In this document: piece after piece, positions 8,832-17,048 of the stretch
How positions within the stretch are numbered: position 1 is the first letter of the stretch
Layout of the letters: each line of letters opens with the position of its first letter
Assembly: GCA_963721115.1 (NCBI GenBank)
Contig: CAVRIA010000006.1
Coordinates: 248,001-312,000, forward strand
Direction: 5' to 3'
Length of the DNA stretch: 64,000 nt
Source of the DNA: CAVRIA01 sp963721115
Lineage (GTDB): Bacteria > Desulfobacterota > Binatia > HRBIN30 > CADEER01
Program-made: the position numbers and the translations under genes
Notes under the pieces: generated by a model
The model's database searches: none
Told to the model about the DNA's origin: nothing
What the model saw: only the letters and a program-made list of their open reading frames with translations

Positions 8832-9031
8832 GGCTCCGGGTTCCCTCTCCCGGATGAGTCTGTCGATTTTCTCGAGGGTCGGGATCCCCCCTTTGGAAAA
8901 GGGGGCCAGGGGGGATTTTGAGACGGATTCATTCGGACAAATCCCCCTCAATCCCCCTTTTCCAAAGGGGGAAGTCGGAGTCGGTCGTTTCTCAGCGAGA
9001 AAATCGACAGACTCTGATGGGAGAGGGAGCC
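8832..9031. mobile_element. 200-bp nested inverted-repeat element, family G
   Basis: The outer arms match across about 30 bases. The left arm reads TTCCCTCTCCCGGATGAG then TCTGTCGATTTTCTCG; the right arm is its reverse complement (GAAAATCGACAGACTC, then GGGAGAGGGAGCC). Inside is a second palindrome made of CCCCCCTTTGGAAAAGGG (8886-8903) and CCTTTTCCAAAGGGGG (8956-8971). It has no ORF. The structure is that of a MITE or large REP-type hairpin. It lies between rfbD and the GT2 gene on the same strand. Confidence 0.7.
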
Positions 9032-9089
9032 GGAAGATTTCGAGCGCGGGTCGTGGGGCGACTGATCGGCCGGGCGGCGGGTCATCGGC

Positions 9090-10067
9090 GTGGACGGGGA
9101 CGGCACGGCTGACGAGCGTCACTCCGGTGCGGCCGGCGGTGAGCTGCCGCTGGTCGGCATCGTCGTCGTCAACTGGCGCCGGCGCGAGGCGACGCTGGCG
9201 TGCCTGCGGGCGTTGGCCGGGCTGGACTATCCGGCGTGGCGACTGATCCTGGTCGACAATGGGTGCCGGGACTTCTCGGCCGACGAGCTGGAGCGCTTGG
9301 CCCCGGCCAGCGAGTACGCCCGCACTGATCGCAACCTCGGTTTCGCCGGTGGCTCCAACCTCGGCATGCGGCGCGCGCTCGCCGGCGCTGCCCGTTACGT
9401 GTGGTTTCTGAACAACGACGCCGAGCCCGAGCCACGCGCCCTGCGGGAATCGATCGCGGTTGCCGAGGGCCCGGCGCGCCCGGCCATCGTCGGCGCCAAG
9501 ATTCTGCTGAAGGACCGTCCGGATCGCATCGACTCGGTTGCGTTGCGGCTCGATCTGCGCAGCGGTCGGGTCTTCCTGCGCGGCCACGACGAGGTGGATC
9601 GAGGGCAGTACGACTCCCTCGGCGAGGTCGACGCCGTCACCGGCTGCGCGATGCTGGTCGAGGCGAGCGCCTGCGAGCGGCTGGGCGGCTTCGACGAGAG
9701 CTTCTTCTCCTATCTCGAGGACGCCGATCTGTGCCTGCGCGCCAGGGCGATCGGCCTGCGGGTCGCGGCCGCCCCGCGCGCGCGCGTCCTGCACGACCGG
9801 CCGGCGGCGACGCGCGGCCGCCAGTCCACTGCCAGCCTCTATTACGCGACGCGAAATCACCTGCGGCTGGCCCGCCGGCACGGAAGCGGATCGGCACCGA
9901 CCCGATGGCTGCGTCCGATCGTCGTCGTCGCGCTCAACCTCGCCTACGCGCTGCGAAGCGGCGGGAGTCCAGCCGCCGCGCAACGCGTCGCCGCCGTCCT
10001 GCGCGGCGCGCGGGATCATGCGAAGGGTGTGACCGGGGAAGGGGTGAGGAAGGGGCGTGACCAGTGA
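9090..10067 (+). CDS. glycosyltransferase family 2
   Basis: 325 residues with a GTG start. The GT-A fold is clear: GIVVVNWRRREATLACLRAL at the N-terminus, LVDNGCRD, RNLGFAGGSN, then WFLNNDAEPE with the metal-binding acidic residues. The acceptor-site block is FDESFFSYLEDADLCLR. This subgroup (rhamnosyltransferase-like GT2, usually soluble or peripheral) builds O-antigen or capsule and suits the nearby rhamnose genes. The C-terminus has a short hydrophobic segment. The end runs into a palindromic repeat. Confidence 0.88.
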   Translation: MDGDGTADERHSGAAGGELPLVGIVVVNWRRREATLACLRALAGLDYPAWRLILVDNGCRDFSADELERLAPASEYARTDRNLGFAGGSNLGMRRALAGAARYVWFLNNDAEPEPRALRESIAVAEGPARPAIVGAKILLKDRPDRIDSVALRLDLRSGRVFLRGHDEVDRGQYDSLGEVDAVTGCAMLVEASACERLGGFDESFFSYLEDADLCLRARAIGLRVAAAPRARVLHDRPAATRGRQSTASLYYATRNHLRLARRHGSGSAPTRWLRPIVVVALNLAYALRSGGSPAAAQRVAAVLRGARDHAKGVTGEGVRKGRDQ

Positions 10068-10084
10068 GGGGTGACAATCGGGGG

Positions 10085-10203
10085 CCGGTGACCGGTAGGG
10101 GAGCAGTGCGCGATTCTCGGTGAGCCGGTGAGCCGGTCGGAAGGATAGGCCACCCGCTCACTCGCTCACTGGCTTACCGGCTCACCGTCACCGGTCACCG
10201 GGC
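10085..10203. repeat. palindromic repeat, family D copy 1
   Basis: Imperfect inverted repeat with arms based on GGTGAGCCGGTGAGCCGG on the left and CCGGCTCACC plus GTCACCGGTCACC on the right. It lies exactly between convergent genes (GT2 on plus, acyl-CoA dehydrogenase on minus) and probably ends transcription from both sides. A related element is at 37495-37563. Confidence 0.65.
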
Positions 10204-10213
10204 TGTCGACACC

Positions 10214-11404
10214 CTAGCTTCTCGGCAATCCCAGCACCCTCTGCGCGATGATGTTGCGCTGAATCTCCGAGGTGCCGGCGAAGATCGTCGCGGCCCGGTA
10301 GTACAGGTAGGAGCGCAGCCAGCGGCCGCGGGCGACGGCGCGCGGCTCGCCCGGCCAGAGCTGGCCGTGCGCGGCGAGGATCTCCATCGCGGTGTCGTGC
10401 AGGCCCTGGCTCATCTCGCTCCAGAACAGCTTCACCAGCGAGCTCTCGGGGCCGGGCTTGCCGTGCCGGCGCAGCTGGGTGAGGGTGCGCCAGTTGTGCA
10501 GCTTGGTCATCTCCACCTCGATGAAGGCCTGCGCGAGACGCTGGCGCAGGGCGGGATCGGCGCTGGCGGGGAGGTCGCCGCGCCGGGTCGAGCGGGCCAG
10601 GGACAGGAGCTCGTTGAGCAGGATGCGGTGGATGACGAGCTGGCGCGGCGAGGTGCCGCGCTCGTGGCTGAGCGTGGTCTGCGCGATCGACCACCCCTTG
10701 TCGATCTCGCCGACCAGGTTCGAGACCGGCACGCGGACGTCTTCGAGAAAGACCTCGTTGAACTCCTCGCTGCCGGTCATCTGGCGCAGCGGCCGGATGG
10801 TGACGCCGGGGCTGCGCATGTCGACGATCAGAAAGCTGATGCCCTTCGCCTTGGGGGCGTCGGGGTTGGTGCGCGCCAGCAGAATGCCCCAGTCGGCGAA
10901 CTGCGCGTAGCTCGTCCACACCTTCTGCCCGTTGACCACGAACTCGTCGCCGCGGCGCTCCGCCCGGCAGCGCAGGGCGGCCAGATCGGAGCCGGCGTCG
11001 GGCTCGGAAAAGAGCTGGCACCACAGCTCCTCGGCGGCGAGGATGCGGGTGAGGTGGCGGCGCTTCTGCTCCTCGGTGCCGTGCGCGATCAGGGTCGGGC
11101 CGACGAGGTTGACGCCGATGCGGCCGATGATCTCCGGCGCCTGGGCGCGCGCGAACTCCTCCTGCAGCACGTAGTTCTCGACCGTCGTGGCGCCGCGGCC
11201 TCCGTACTGGCGCGGCCAGTGCACGCCCACCCAGCCTCCGCCGTGCAGCTTCTTCTGCCACTCCAGCAGGAAGGCGACCTCCTCGTCGAGCGAGTCCGGC
11301 ACGGCGAAGCCGTCCGTTCCCCAGCCCGGCGGCAGGTTGCACCGCAGCCACTCGCGCAGCTCGGCGCGGAACGCCTCTTCGGATTCACTGAACGTCAGGT
11401 CCAT
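10214..11404 (-). CDS. acyl-CoA dehydrogenase family protein
   Basis: 396 residues, full length. FAD-dependent alpha,beta-dehydrogenation of an acyl-CoA is expected. Signature sequences include WCQLFSEPDAGSDLAAL (FAD/substrate site), GQKVWTSYAQFADWGILLAR, HERGTSPRQL, and near the C-terminus IFAGTSEIQRNIIAQRVLG. The residue before GTS is Ala rather than the Glu used as base by short/medium-chain enzymes. It is the last gene of a four-gene minus-strand operon and follows the second dehydrogenase by 48 bases; the two may form a heteromer as in steroid-degrading FadE pairs (inference). Confidence 0.9.
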   Translation of the reverse strand: MDLTFSESEEAFRAELREWLRCNLPPGWGTDGFAVPDSLDEEVAFLLEWQKKLHGGGWVGVHWPRQYGGRGATTVENYVLQEEFARAQAPEIIGRIGVNLVGPTLIAHGTEEQKRRHLTRILAAEELWCQLFSEPDAGSDLAALRCRAERRGDEFVVNGQKVWTSYAQFADWGILLARTNPDAPKAKGISFLIVDMRSPGVTIRPLRQMTGSEEFNEVFLEDVRVPVSNLVGEIDKGWSIAQTTLSHERGTSPRQLVIHRILLNELLSLARSTRRGDLPASADPALRQRLAQAFIEVEMTKLHNWRTLTQLRRHGKPGPESSLVKLFWSEMSQGLHDTAMEILAAHGQLWPGEPRAVARGRWLRSYLYYRAATIFAGTSEIQRNIIAQRVLGLPRS

Positions 11405-11452
11405 CGAAAAAGTCCAAGGCCGAAAATCCGCCCTACAGGCCCTCGCGCCGCC

Positions 11453-12619
11453 TCATCCTCTCCTCGGCAGCTCGAGCAGGCGGGTGGCGATGATGTTGCG
11501 CTGGATCTCGGAGGTGCCGCCGGCGATGCTGGCGCAGCGCGACCACAGCAGGCGTTGCTGCCAGCGCCCGTCGGCGACGGCGCGCGCGCAGCCGTGCACC
11601 AGCTGCGCTGCCGGGCCGAGCGCCTCCAGGGCCAGCTCGTTCAGGTGCTGCGAGAGGTCCGCCCAGAAGAGCTTGACGATCGAGCTCTCGGCGCCGGGCA
11701 GCTCGCCGCGCGCCAGGCGGGTCATCATGCGGCAGTTGTGCAGCCGCATCAGCTCGACCTCGATGAAGCGGGCGGCCCAGCGCTGGCGCAGCACCGGGTC
11801 GCGGTGCTGCCCGCCGGCGCGCAGCAGGTCCGCCAGCTCGTCGACGTAGATCTTGTGCAGCACCTGCTCCTTGAAGGGAAACGACGTGCCGCGCTCGTGC
11901 GCGAGCGTCGTGGTTGCCACCTTCCAACCGGCGTTCTCGGCGCCGATCAGGTTGGCGCGCGGGATGGCGACGCCGTCGAAGAAGGTCTCGCTGAACTCGG
12001 CGCTGCCGGTGATCTGGCGCAGCGGCCGGATGGTGATGCCCGGGGCGCGCATGTCGACCAGCAGGCAGCTGATGCCGCGGTGCTGCGGTGCCGCGGCATC
12101 GGTGCGGGCGAGCAGGATGCCGAAGGAGGCGAACTGGGCGTAGCTGGTCCACACCTTCTGCCCGTCGACGCGGAAGACGTCGCCGTCGGGCTCGGCGCGG
12201 GTGCGCAGCGAGGCGAGGTCGGAGCCGGCGTTGGGCTCGGAGAAGAGCTGGCACCAGATCTCCTCGCCGCTCAGGATGGGCGGCAGGAAACGCCGGCGCT
12301 GCTCCTCGGTGCCGTGCGCGATCAGCGTCGGGCCGACCAGGTTGATGCCGACGCGGTTCATCATCTGCGGCGCCCGCGCCCGCGCCATCTCTTCCTGGAA
12401 GATCGCCTGCTCGGTGAGCGAGGCGCCGCGCCCGCCGTACGCGACCGGCCAGTGGACGGCCGCCCAACCGGCGTCGAAGAGGCGCCTCTGCCAGGCGGTG
12501 AGGTAGGCCGCCTCCTCCTCGAGCACCGCCGGCAGCGGTTCGCGCGGCACGTTGTCGCGCAGCCAGGCGCGCAGCTCGGCGCGAAACGCTTCCTCCTGCG
12601 GCGTGTAGGAGAAGTTCAT
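11453..12619 (-). CDS. acyl-CoA dehydrogenase family protein (second of a pair)
   Basis: 388 residues from ATG 12619, overlapping the CaiB stop by four bases (ATGA). Signatures are IWCQLFSEPNAGSDLASL, GQKVWTSYAQFASFGILLAR, LAHERGTSFPFK and IAGGTSEIQRNIIATRLLELP. As in its neighbour, the canonical Glu before GTS is absent (Gly here). It resembles the first copy in outline but is clearly divergent, which favours partner subunits over a recent duplication. The likely role is oxidation of a branched, cyclic or long acyl-CoA made by the neighbouring CoA transferase. Confidence 0.9.
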   Translation of the reverse strand: MNFSYTPQEEAFRAELRAWLRDNVPREPLPAVLEEEAAYLTAWQRRLFDAGWAAVHWPVAYGGRGASLTEQAIFQEEMARARAPQMMNRVGINLVGPTLIAHGTEEQRRRFLPPILSGEEIWCQLFSEPNAGSDLASLRTRAEPDGDVFRVDGQKVWTSYAQFASFGILLARTDAAAPQHRGISCLLVDMRAPGITIRPLRQITGSAEFSETFFDGVAIPRANLIGAENAGWKVATTTLAHERGTSFPFKEQVLHKIYVDELADLLRAGGQHRDPVLRQRWAARFIEVELMRLHNCRMMTRLARGELPGAESSIVKLFWADLSQHLNELALEALGPAAQLVHGCARAVADGRWQQRLLWSRCASIAGGTSEIQRNIIATRLLELPRRG

Positions 12620-13806
12620 ATCGCCTGCCCGTCGCGCAGCGCGCGGATCTGCTCCGGTGCCAGCCCCAGCAGCCCGCGTAGCAGCTCGTCGGTGTCGGCG
12701 CCGAGCGCCGAAGCCGCCTCGTAGCGCGGCGCGACGCCGTCGATCTTGATCGGGCAGCCGACCTGACGCATGGTTCCGAAGCCCGGGTGCTCGCACGTGA
12801 TCACCATGTCGCGCGCCAGCGTCTGCTCGTCGGCGAGCGCCTGCTCGAGGTCGTGGACGGCGGCGCTGGGCACGTGGCCGCGCAGGACGGCGAGCCACTC
12901 CTCCGTCGTCCTGGTGCGGAACACGTCCTTCAGCAGGGGCAGCAGCTCGTCGCGGTGCTCGAGGCGGCTGGCGAAGTCGGCGAAGCGCGCGTCATCGAGC
13001 AGGTGCCGCAGGCCGAGGAGCTCGGCCAGGCGCCGCCAGAATTTCTCCTTCATGCACATGACGACGATCCAGCCGTCGCGGGTCGGAAAGTTCTGCGACG
13101 GCACCAGCGTCGGATGGGCGGAGTCGGGAAGGCGGCGCGGAGCGACGCCGCGGTTCAGGTTCCACGCCGCCAGATAGTTGAGCATCGACACCGCGGTGTC
13201 GAACAGGCTGACGTCGACGTCCCCGCCGACCCCGGTGGCGCGGGCGCGCAGCAGCCCGACCAGCAGGCCGAGAGCGGACGTCAGGCCGCCGGAGAAGTCG
13301 ACGATCGAGATGCCGCACCTGGTGGGCGCCGTCGACGGGTCGCCGGTGACGCTCATGAAGCCGGCCAGCCCCTGCAGCAGATAGTCGTACGCCGGCTCGG
13401 CGGCGCGCGGGCCGGTGCGGCCGAAGCCGGTCAGCGTGCAGCAGACGATGCGCGGGTTGACGTCCTTCAGGCTCGCGTAGTCGATCCCCAGCCGGGCGGG
13501 GAGGTCGCCGCGCGGGTTGGCGTACACGGCGTCGCACACCGCCGCCAGGCGGCGGAACAGGTCGCGCCCCGCCGCAACGCGCAGGTTCAGGGTGAGCGAG
13601 CGGGCGTTGCGGTTGAGCGACTGGTAGTAGAGGCTGTCGCCGCCCTCGGCGTAGGGCGGCACGTTGCGCGCCTCGTCGCCGCCGGTGATCGGATCCTCGA
13701 TCTTGATGATCTCGGCCCCCAGGTCGCCCAGCATCATCATGGCATAGGGCCCGGCGCCGAGCTGGGTGAGAGCCAGGATGCGCAGGCCGGCGAGCGGCAG
13801 CTCCAT
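12616..13806 (-). CDS. CaiB/BaiF family class III CoA-transferase
   Basis: 396 residues. Class III transferases move CoA between acids through an aspartyl-CoA anhydride. The start is MELPLAGLRILALTQLGAGP, typical of the family. Further blocks are LGDLGAEIIKIE, then NRNARSLTLNLR and ANPRGDLPARLGID, where the conserved YNPRP-type segment reads ANPRG. The conserved AYDYLLQGLAGFMSVTG and GGDVDVSLFDTAVSML are also present. Start and stop overlap both neighbours (TGATG at 13804-13808, ATGA at 12616-12619), so it is translationally coupled. It probably activates the operon's substrate to its CoA thioester. Confidence 0.9.
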   Translation of the reverse strand: MELPLAGLRILALTQLGAGPYAMMMLGDLGAEIIKIEDPITGGDEARNVPPYAEGGDSLYYQSLNRNARSLTLNLRVAAGRDLFRRLAAVCDAVYANPRGDLPARLGIDYASLKDVNPRIVCCTLTGFGRTGPRAAEPAYDYLLQGLAGFMSVTGDPSTAPTRCGISIVDFSGGLTSALGLLVGLLRARATGVGGDVDVSLFDTAVSMLNYLAAWNLNRGVAPRRLPDSAHPTLVPSQNFPTRDGWIVVMCMKEKFWRRLAELLGLRHLLDDARFADFASRLEHRDELLPLLKDVFRTRTTEEWLAVLRGHVPSAAVHDLEQALADEQTLARDMVITCEHPGFGTMRQVGCPIKIDGVAPRYEAASALGADTDELLRGLLGLAPEQIRALRDGQAI

Positions 13807-15218
13807 CACCAGCCCGCCGTCCGCCGCCGCGCCGAGCTCTCGGGGCGAGTCGTGCACAGCTCGCCGAGGAGACGGGCGCCGCGCGCCGACTCGACGTGCG
13901 CCACGGCCTCCAGCAGCGCCGCCGTCCGCTCGGCGGACAGGGCGCGGCCGGCGTTGCCCCGGAACTTCTCGCGCACCTCCTCCTGCGCCAGCGGCCGCTC
14001 GGCGCTGCCGCGGTTGACGAGCTCCTCGCGCTCGACCGCGCGGCCGTCGCGCCGCGTCACGCGCAGTCGACCCGGGAAGCGGCGCGGGAAGTCGGTGTCG
14101 GGGTCGGGATGGCACTCGACGCGCTGCGCCAGGGCGAGCACCTCCGGGTCGCGGATCGCCTCGGCGGTGAAGTCGTCGACGTCGACGTGCCCGCGCGCCA
14201 GCATGCAGGCCACCGCGTAGGGGAGGCTGAACTTGGCGTCGTAGTCGGTCTGCGGCGCGCGTTTGGTGGCGACCGGCTCGCAGACGATCGGCATCTCGCG
14301 CGGCGCGACGAAGCAGTCGACGCGCGCGACGTCCGGCGCGGCGATGCCCTCCTCGGCGCGCAGGCGCGCCGCGCAGTCGATGAAGGCGTGGTTGTAGTGA
14401 CAGCAGGGATACGGCTTGAGCCCGATGCCGAGCAGCTCCCAGCGCTCACCGAGGCCGGCGCCGAGGACGCCGATGTCCCAGCCGCCGTCGCCGAGATGGC
14501 TGCGGTAGAGGCCGAAGCGGCCGTCCAGCGCGCCGCGCGGGCCGCTGAAGCCGGCGCGCGCCAGGTACGCCGCGGTCAGTCCGGCGTGTGCCGCCCAGCC
14601 GGCGTGCACGCGCTTCGCCCAGCTGCCGTCGGTGAGGAACTCGAGTGATCCGGCGGCCATGCTGCCGCACAGCCCGACGGCGTCGGCGAGACGCGCCTCG
14701 TCCAGGTCGAGGAGCCGCCCGGCGATCAGCGCCGCCGCAAAGGTGCCGCAGATGCCGGTCGGATGAAAGCCGCGATCGTGAAACCCGCCGCGCGCCACCA
14801 GGCCGATGCGCACGGCGCTCTCCAGCCCGACGACGAGGGCGGCGAGAAAGCGCTCGCCGTCGGCGTCGGTCGCCTCGGCGGCGGCCAGCGCCGCCGGTAC
14901 AACGCTGGCGCTGACGTGCACCACCGACTCCTGATGCGTATCGTCGAAGTCGATGCCGTGCGCGAGGGTGCCGTTGACCAGCGCCGCCCACACCGGCGCC
15001 AGCCGCGCCGGGAAGCCGATCACCGAGGCGTCGCCGGCGCCGCCGGCCTGCTGCGCCGCCTCCAACGCGGCGCCGCCGAAGGGCATGGTCGAGGAAGCGA
15101 GGGCGACGCCGAGCAGGTCGAGCAGGTGAAGCTTGGCCTTGGCGGTTACGGCGGCGGGAAGATCGCCGTATCGCACTTGCGCCGCGAAGGCGGCGAGAGC
15201 TTCGCTTGCCGTGGGCAC
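13806..15218 (-). CDS. MmgE/PrpD family protein
   Basis: 470 residues. The family includes 2-methylcitrate dehydratase, aconitate decarboxylase and uncharacterised isomerases. Typical blocks are LDLLGVALASS, GTLAHGIDFDDTH, GFHPTGICGTFAAAL, LGIGLKPYPCCHYNHAFIDC and DAKFSLPYAVACMLARG. It is the first gene of the operon with a CoA transferase and two acyl-CoA dehydrogenases, and there are no methylcitrate synthase or PrpB genes here, so it is more likely a dehydratase/hydratase for a related organic acid than PrpD itself. The exact substrate is not readable. Confidence 0.88.
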   Translation of the reverse strand: MPTASEALAAFAAQVRYGDLPAAVTAKAKLHLLDLLGVALASSTMPFGGAALEAAQQAGGAGDASVIGFPARLAPVWAALVNGTLAHGIDFDDTHQESVVHVSASVVPAALAAAEATDADGERFLAALVVGLESAVRIGLVARGGFHDRGFHPTGICGTFAAALIAGRLLDLDEARLADAVGLCGSMAAGSLEFLTDGSWAKRVHAGWAAHAGLTAAYLARAGFSGPRGALDGRFGLYRSHLGDGGWDIGVLGAGLGERWELLGIGLKPYPCCHYNHAFIDCAARLRAEEGIAAPDVARVDCFVAPREMPIVCEPVATKRAPQTDYDAKFSLPYAVACMLARGHVDVDDFTAEAIRDPEVLALAQRVECHPDPDTDFPRRFPGRLRVTRRDGRAVEREELVNRGSAERPLAQEEVREKFRGNAGRALSAERTAALLEAVAHVESARGARLLGELCTTRPESSARRRTAGW

Positions 15219-15234
15219 GGAAGGGTGTTCCTAC

Positions 15235-15264
15235 TTGACAGGGTTCGCGGCGCCTTCCTATAGG
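15235..15264 (+). promoter_or_regulatory. putative sigma-70 promoter for the TenA/PqqC-like gene
   Basis: A perfect -35 box TTGACA (15235-15240) is followed after 18 bases by TATAGG (15259-15264). The predicted start site is near 15271, some 50 bases before the ATG at 15320. The region is the divergent gap between this gene and the MmgE operon. Confidence 0.5.
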
Positions 15265-15319
15265 GATCAACTGATTGAATCAAGGATTCGACGAGCAACG
15301 GCCGGGGGAGGGTAGCCTG

Positions 15320-16078
15320 ATGGGCGAAGGCGCGCGCGGCTTCAAGAACGTCATCCGCGGCGGCGGAATCGAGGCGGCCAAGCCGGTCGACGCGTATCTG
15401 GCCGGCATCGACGAGTTCATCGCCGCTCACAACCCGTATCGGCAGAACAAGGTGATCGCCGCCATCGGCGACGGCAGCGCCTCGCGTGACGTCGTGCGCC
15501 GCTACGCCAAGGAGCTGTACTACCTCGGCCTGTGGATGACGCCCGAGTTCGCGTTGCTCATCGCCAATGCGCCCGACGCCGACTCGCTCACCCTCGATCA
15601 CTCGGAGCACTACGCGCACTGGTGCCAGAACTTCGCCGACGAGACCGGATTCCTGCGCGACCCCAACCACGTCGACATGAAGATCACCATGTGCAAGCAG
15701 CTCGACATCTCGGAGGAGGAGATGCGCTCGTACGTGCCGATGCCGGAGACGATCGGCTCCGTGTACACGCTGCTCTACTACTGCCGGCGCTCCTACGAGG
15801 AAGGGCTGGCGGCGTTCGGCTACGCGCGCGAGCGGGTCGCCGGGCAGAGCGGCTACGCCGAGACGGTCTACAACGGTCTGTCCAAGCACTACGGCATCAA
15901 GGCGAAGAACATGGAGGTGCACGCCTACGCCGAGGAGGAGCACGGCGACAAGGCGTACGACCTCTTCCGCAAGATCCTCGTCACCGCCGACGTGCAGCGC
16001 CGCTGCCGGCGCGCCATCGAGCACACCATTCTCACCAACGAATGGCGCGCCCGCGCCATGAGCCGGTGGGTGGAGTAG
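15320..16078 (+). CDS. TenA/PqqC-like (heme-oxygenase-fold) protein
   Basis: 252 residues, all-helical by appearance. Conserved-looking blocks are RRYAKELYYLGLWMTPEFAL, HSEHYAHWCQNFADETG, YTLLYYCRRSYEEGLAAFGY and VHAYAEEEHGDKAYDLF; the last has the His/Glu spacing of PqqC/TenA or CADD-like di-iron oxidases. There is no thiamine or PQQ gene nearby, so a diiron or heme-oxygenase-like oxidase is as likely as thiaminase II. ATG 15320 is chosen because GGGGGAGGG lies seven bases upstream; an in-frame start at 15275 lacks this. Confidence 0.75.
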   Translation: MGEGARGFKNVIRGGGIEAAKPVDAYLAGIDEFIAAHNPYRQNKVIAAIGDGSASRDVVRRYAKELYYLGLWMTPEFALLIANAPDADSLTLDHSEHYAHWCQNFADETGFLRDPNHVDMKITMCKQLDISEEEMRSYVPMPETIGSVYTLLYYCRRSYEEGLAAFGYARERVAGQSGYAETVYNGLSKHYGIKAKNMEVHAYAEEEHGDKAYDLFRKILVTADVQRRCRRAIEHTILTNEWRARAMSRWVE

Positions 16079-16082
16079 GGCA

Positions 16083-16191
16083 GGTTGTTAGGGGGTTAGG
16101 CTGCTACGCTGTTAGGGCCTTTCCTTAACACGCCTAACCCCTTAACAGCCAACCCCTTGAACAGCCAACCCCTTGGCAGCTAACCCCCTTC
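16083..16191. repeat. palindromic repeat, family C copy 1
   Basis: Made of GTTAGGGGGTTAGG on the left and repeated CTAACCCCTTAACAGC / CCAACCCCTTGAACAGC units on the right, giving a long imperfect hairpin. It begins five bases after the TenA-like stop and runs to the stop of the convergent NlpC-like gene. A related copy lies at 33638-33738, also between convergent genes. It is a likely bidirectional terminator. Confidence 0.65.
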
Positions 16192-16929
16192 TCCCTTCAT
16201 CGGCCGCTGATAGTGGATGTCGCCGGCGAAGGCGTCGATGGGGGTGCGGCGGATGCCGCCGTTGAGGGTGGACGAGACGACGCGGTCGGGGGTCTCGAGC
16301 AGGCCGACGTGGTAGGGCCGGTCGCCGTCGTAGTACAGCACCAGATCGCCCGGCCGCGGCTTCGACACCTCCTTCATGCCAACCGCTTGCGGCAGGTTGT
16401 GCGTGTCGAGGTAGGCGAAGCCCCAGCCGGCGGAATGGAGCATGCGCCAGACGAAGATCGAGGAGCTCAGGTACTCGCCGGACTCCGGCTCGAGGAGGTG
16501 CGAGAGGGCTTGCGCATCGGCTTGGCTGTCGAAGACGTGTGGCGGTGGCGGCGGGCCGAGCAGGCGCCAGGTCCCGGTCGCCTCGTCTTGCACCAGGTGC
16601 ATGGTGCGCTTGTCGACGAAGCCGTGGCGGTCGACCTTGAACGGCCGCGCCTCCGCGGTCACGTCGTAGGTGACCTCCACGTCGACGCCGGCGCTCTGGA
16701 TCGTCGGCGTGCCGACCTGGTAGCCGTGAATGAGGAGAATGCGATCCCACGCCGGTTCGAGGCGCCAGGTGACGAAAGGAGCGATCCTGGCCCAGGTGTG
16801 GGAGACGAGGCGGTCGCCGCGGCCGTCGGCGCGACAGAAGGCGCGCACCGTGTCGAGCGGATCGGCCGCTCGCCCCGGGACCGCGGTCAGGCAGAGCAGG
16901 GCGAGCGCGAAAAGGAACCGGAGAGTCAT
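16180..16929 (-). CDS. secreted NlpC/P60-like protein lacking the catalytic Cys
   Basis: 249 residues from ATG 16929, with a signal peptide (MTLRFLFALALLCLTAVPG, cleavage near GRA-AD). The first half is an unassigned domain; the second half has the NlpC/P60 outline, with helix LSSSIFVWRMLHSAGWG, the strand RPGDLVLYYDGDRPYHVGLL carrying the conserved His, and VVSSTLNGG. In active cell-wall peptidases the helix begins D-C-S-G; here it reads S-S-S-I, so the nucleophile Cys is Ser. It may be inactive, wall-binding, or a Ser variant. It lies divergent from rlmE and convergent with the TenA-like gene. Confidence 0.68.
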   Translation of the reverse strand: MTLRFLFALALLCLTAVPGRAADPLDTVRAFCRADGRGDRLVSHTWARIAPFVTWRLEPAWDRILLIHGYQVGTPTIQSAGVDVEVTYDVTAEARPFKVDRHGFVDKRTMHLVQDEATGTWRLLGPPPPPHVFDSQADAQALSHLLEPESGEYLSSSIFVWRMLHSAGWGFAYLDTHNLPQAVGMKEVSKPRPGDLVLYYDGDRPYHVGLLETPDRVVSSTLNGGIRRTPIDAFAGDIHYQRPMKGEGG

Positions 16930-17048
16930 TCGATGAAGGCGAAACCGACGAGCGCGGGTCCGATCCGGGCCGGTCGCCGCGGCGCAATCGGGGCCGACTG
17001 TAGTCGTCACCGCTACGCCGCGCAATCGGGCGCCGCGCGGCGCTGACG

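Noticed and set aside
13806..15218. Calling the MmgE/PrpD gene prpD (2-methylcitrate dehydratase)
   Set aside because: No methylcitrate synthase or lyase nearby; the operon context is CoA transfer and acyl-CoA oxidation.
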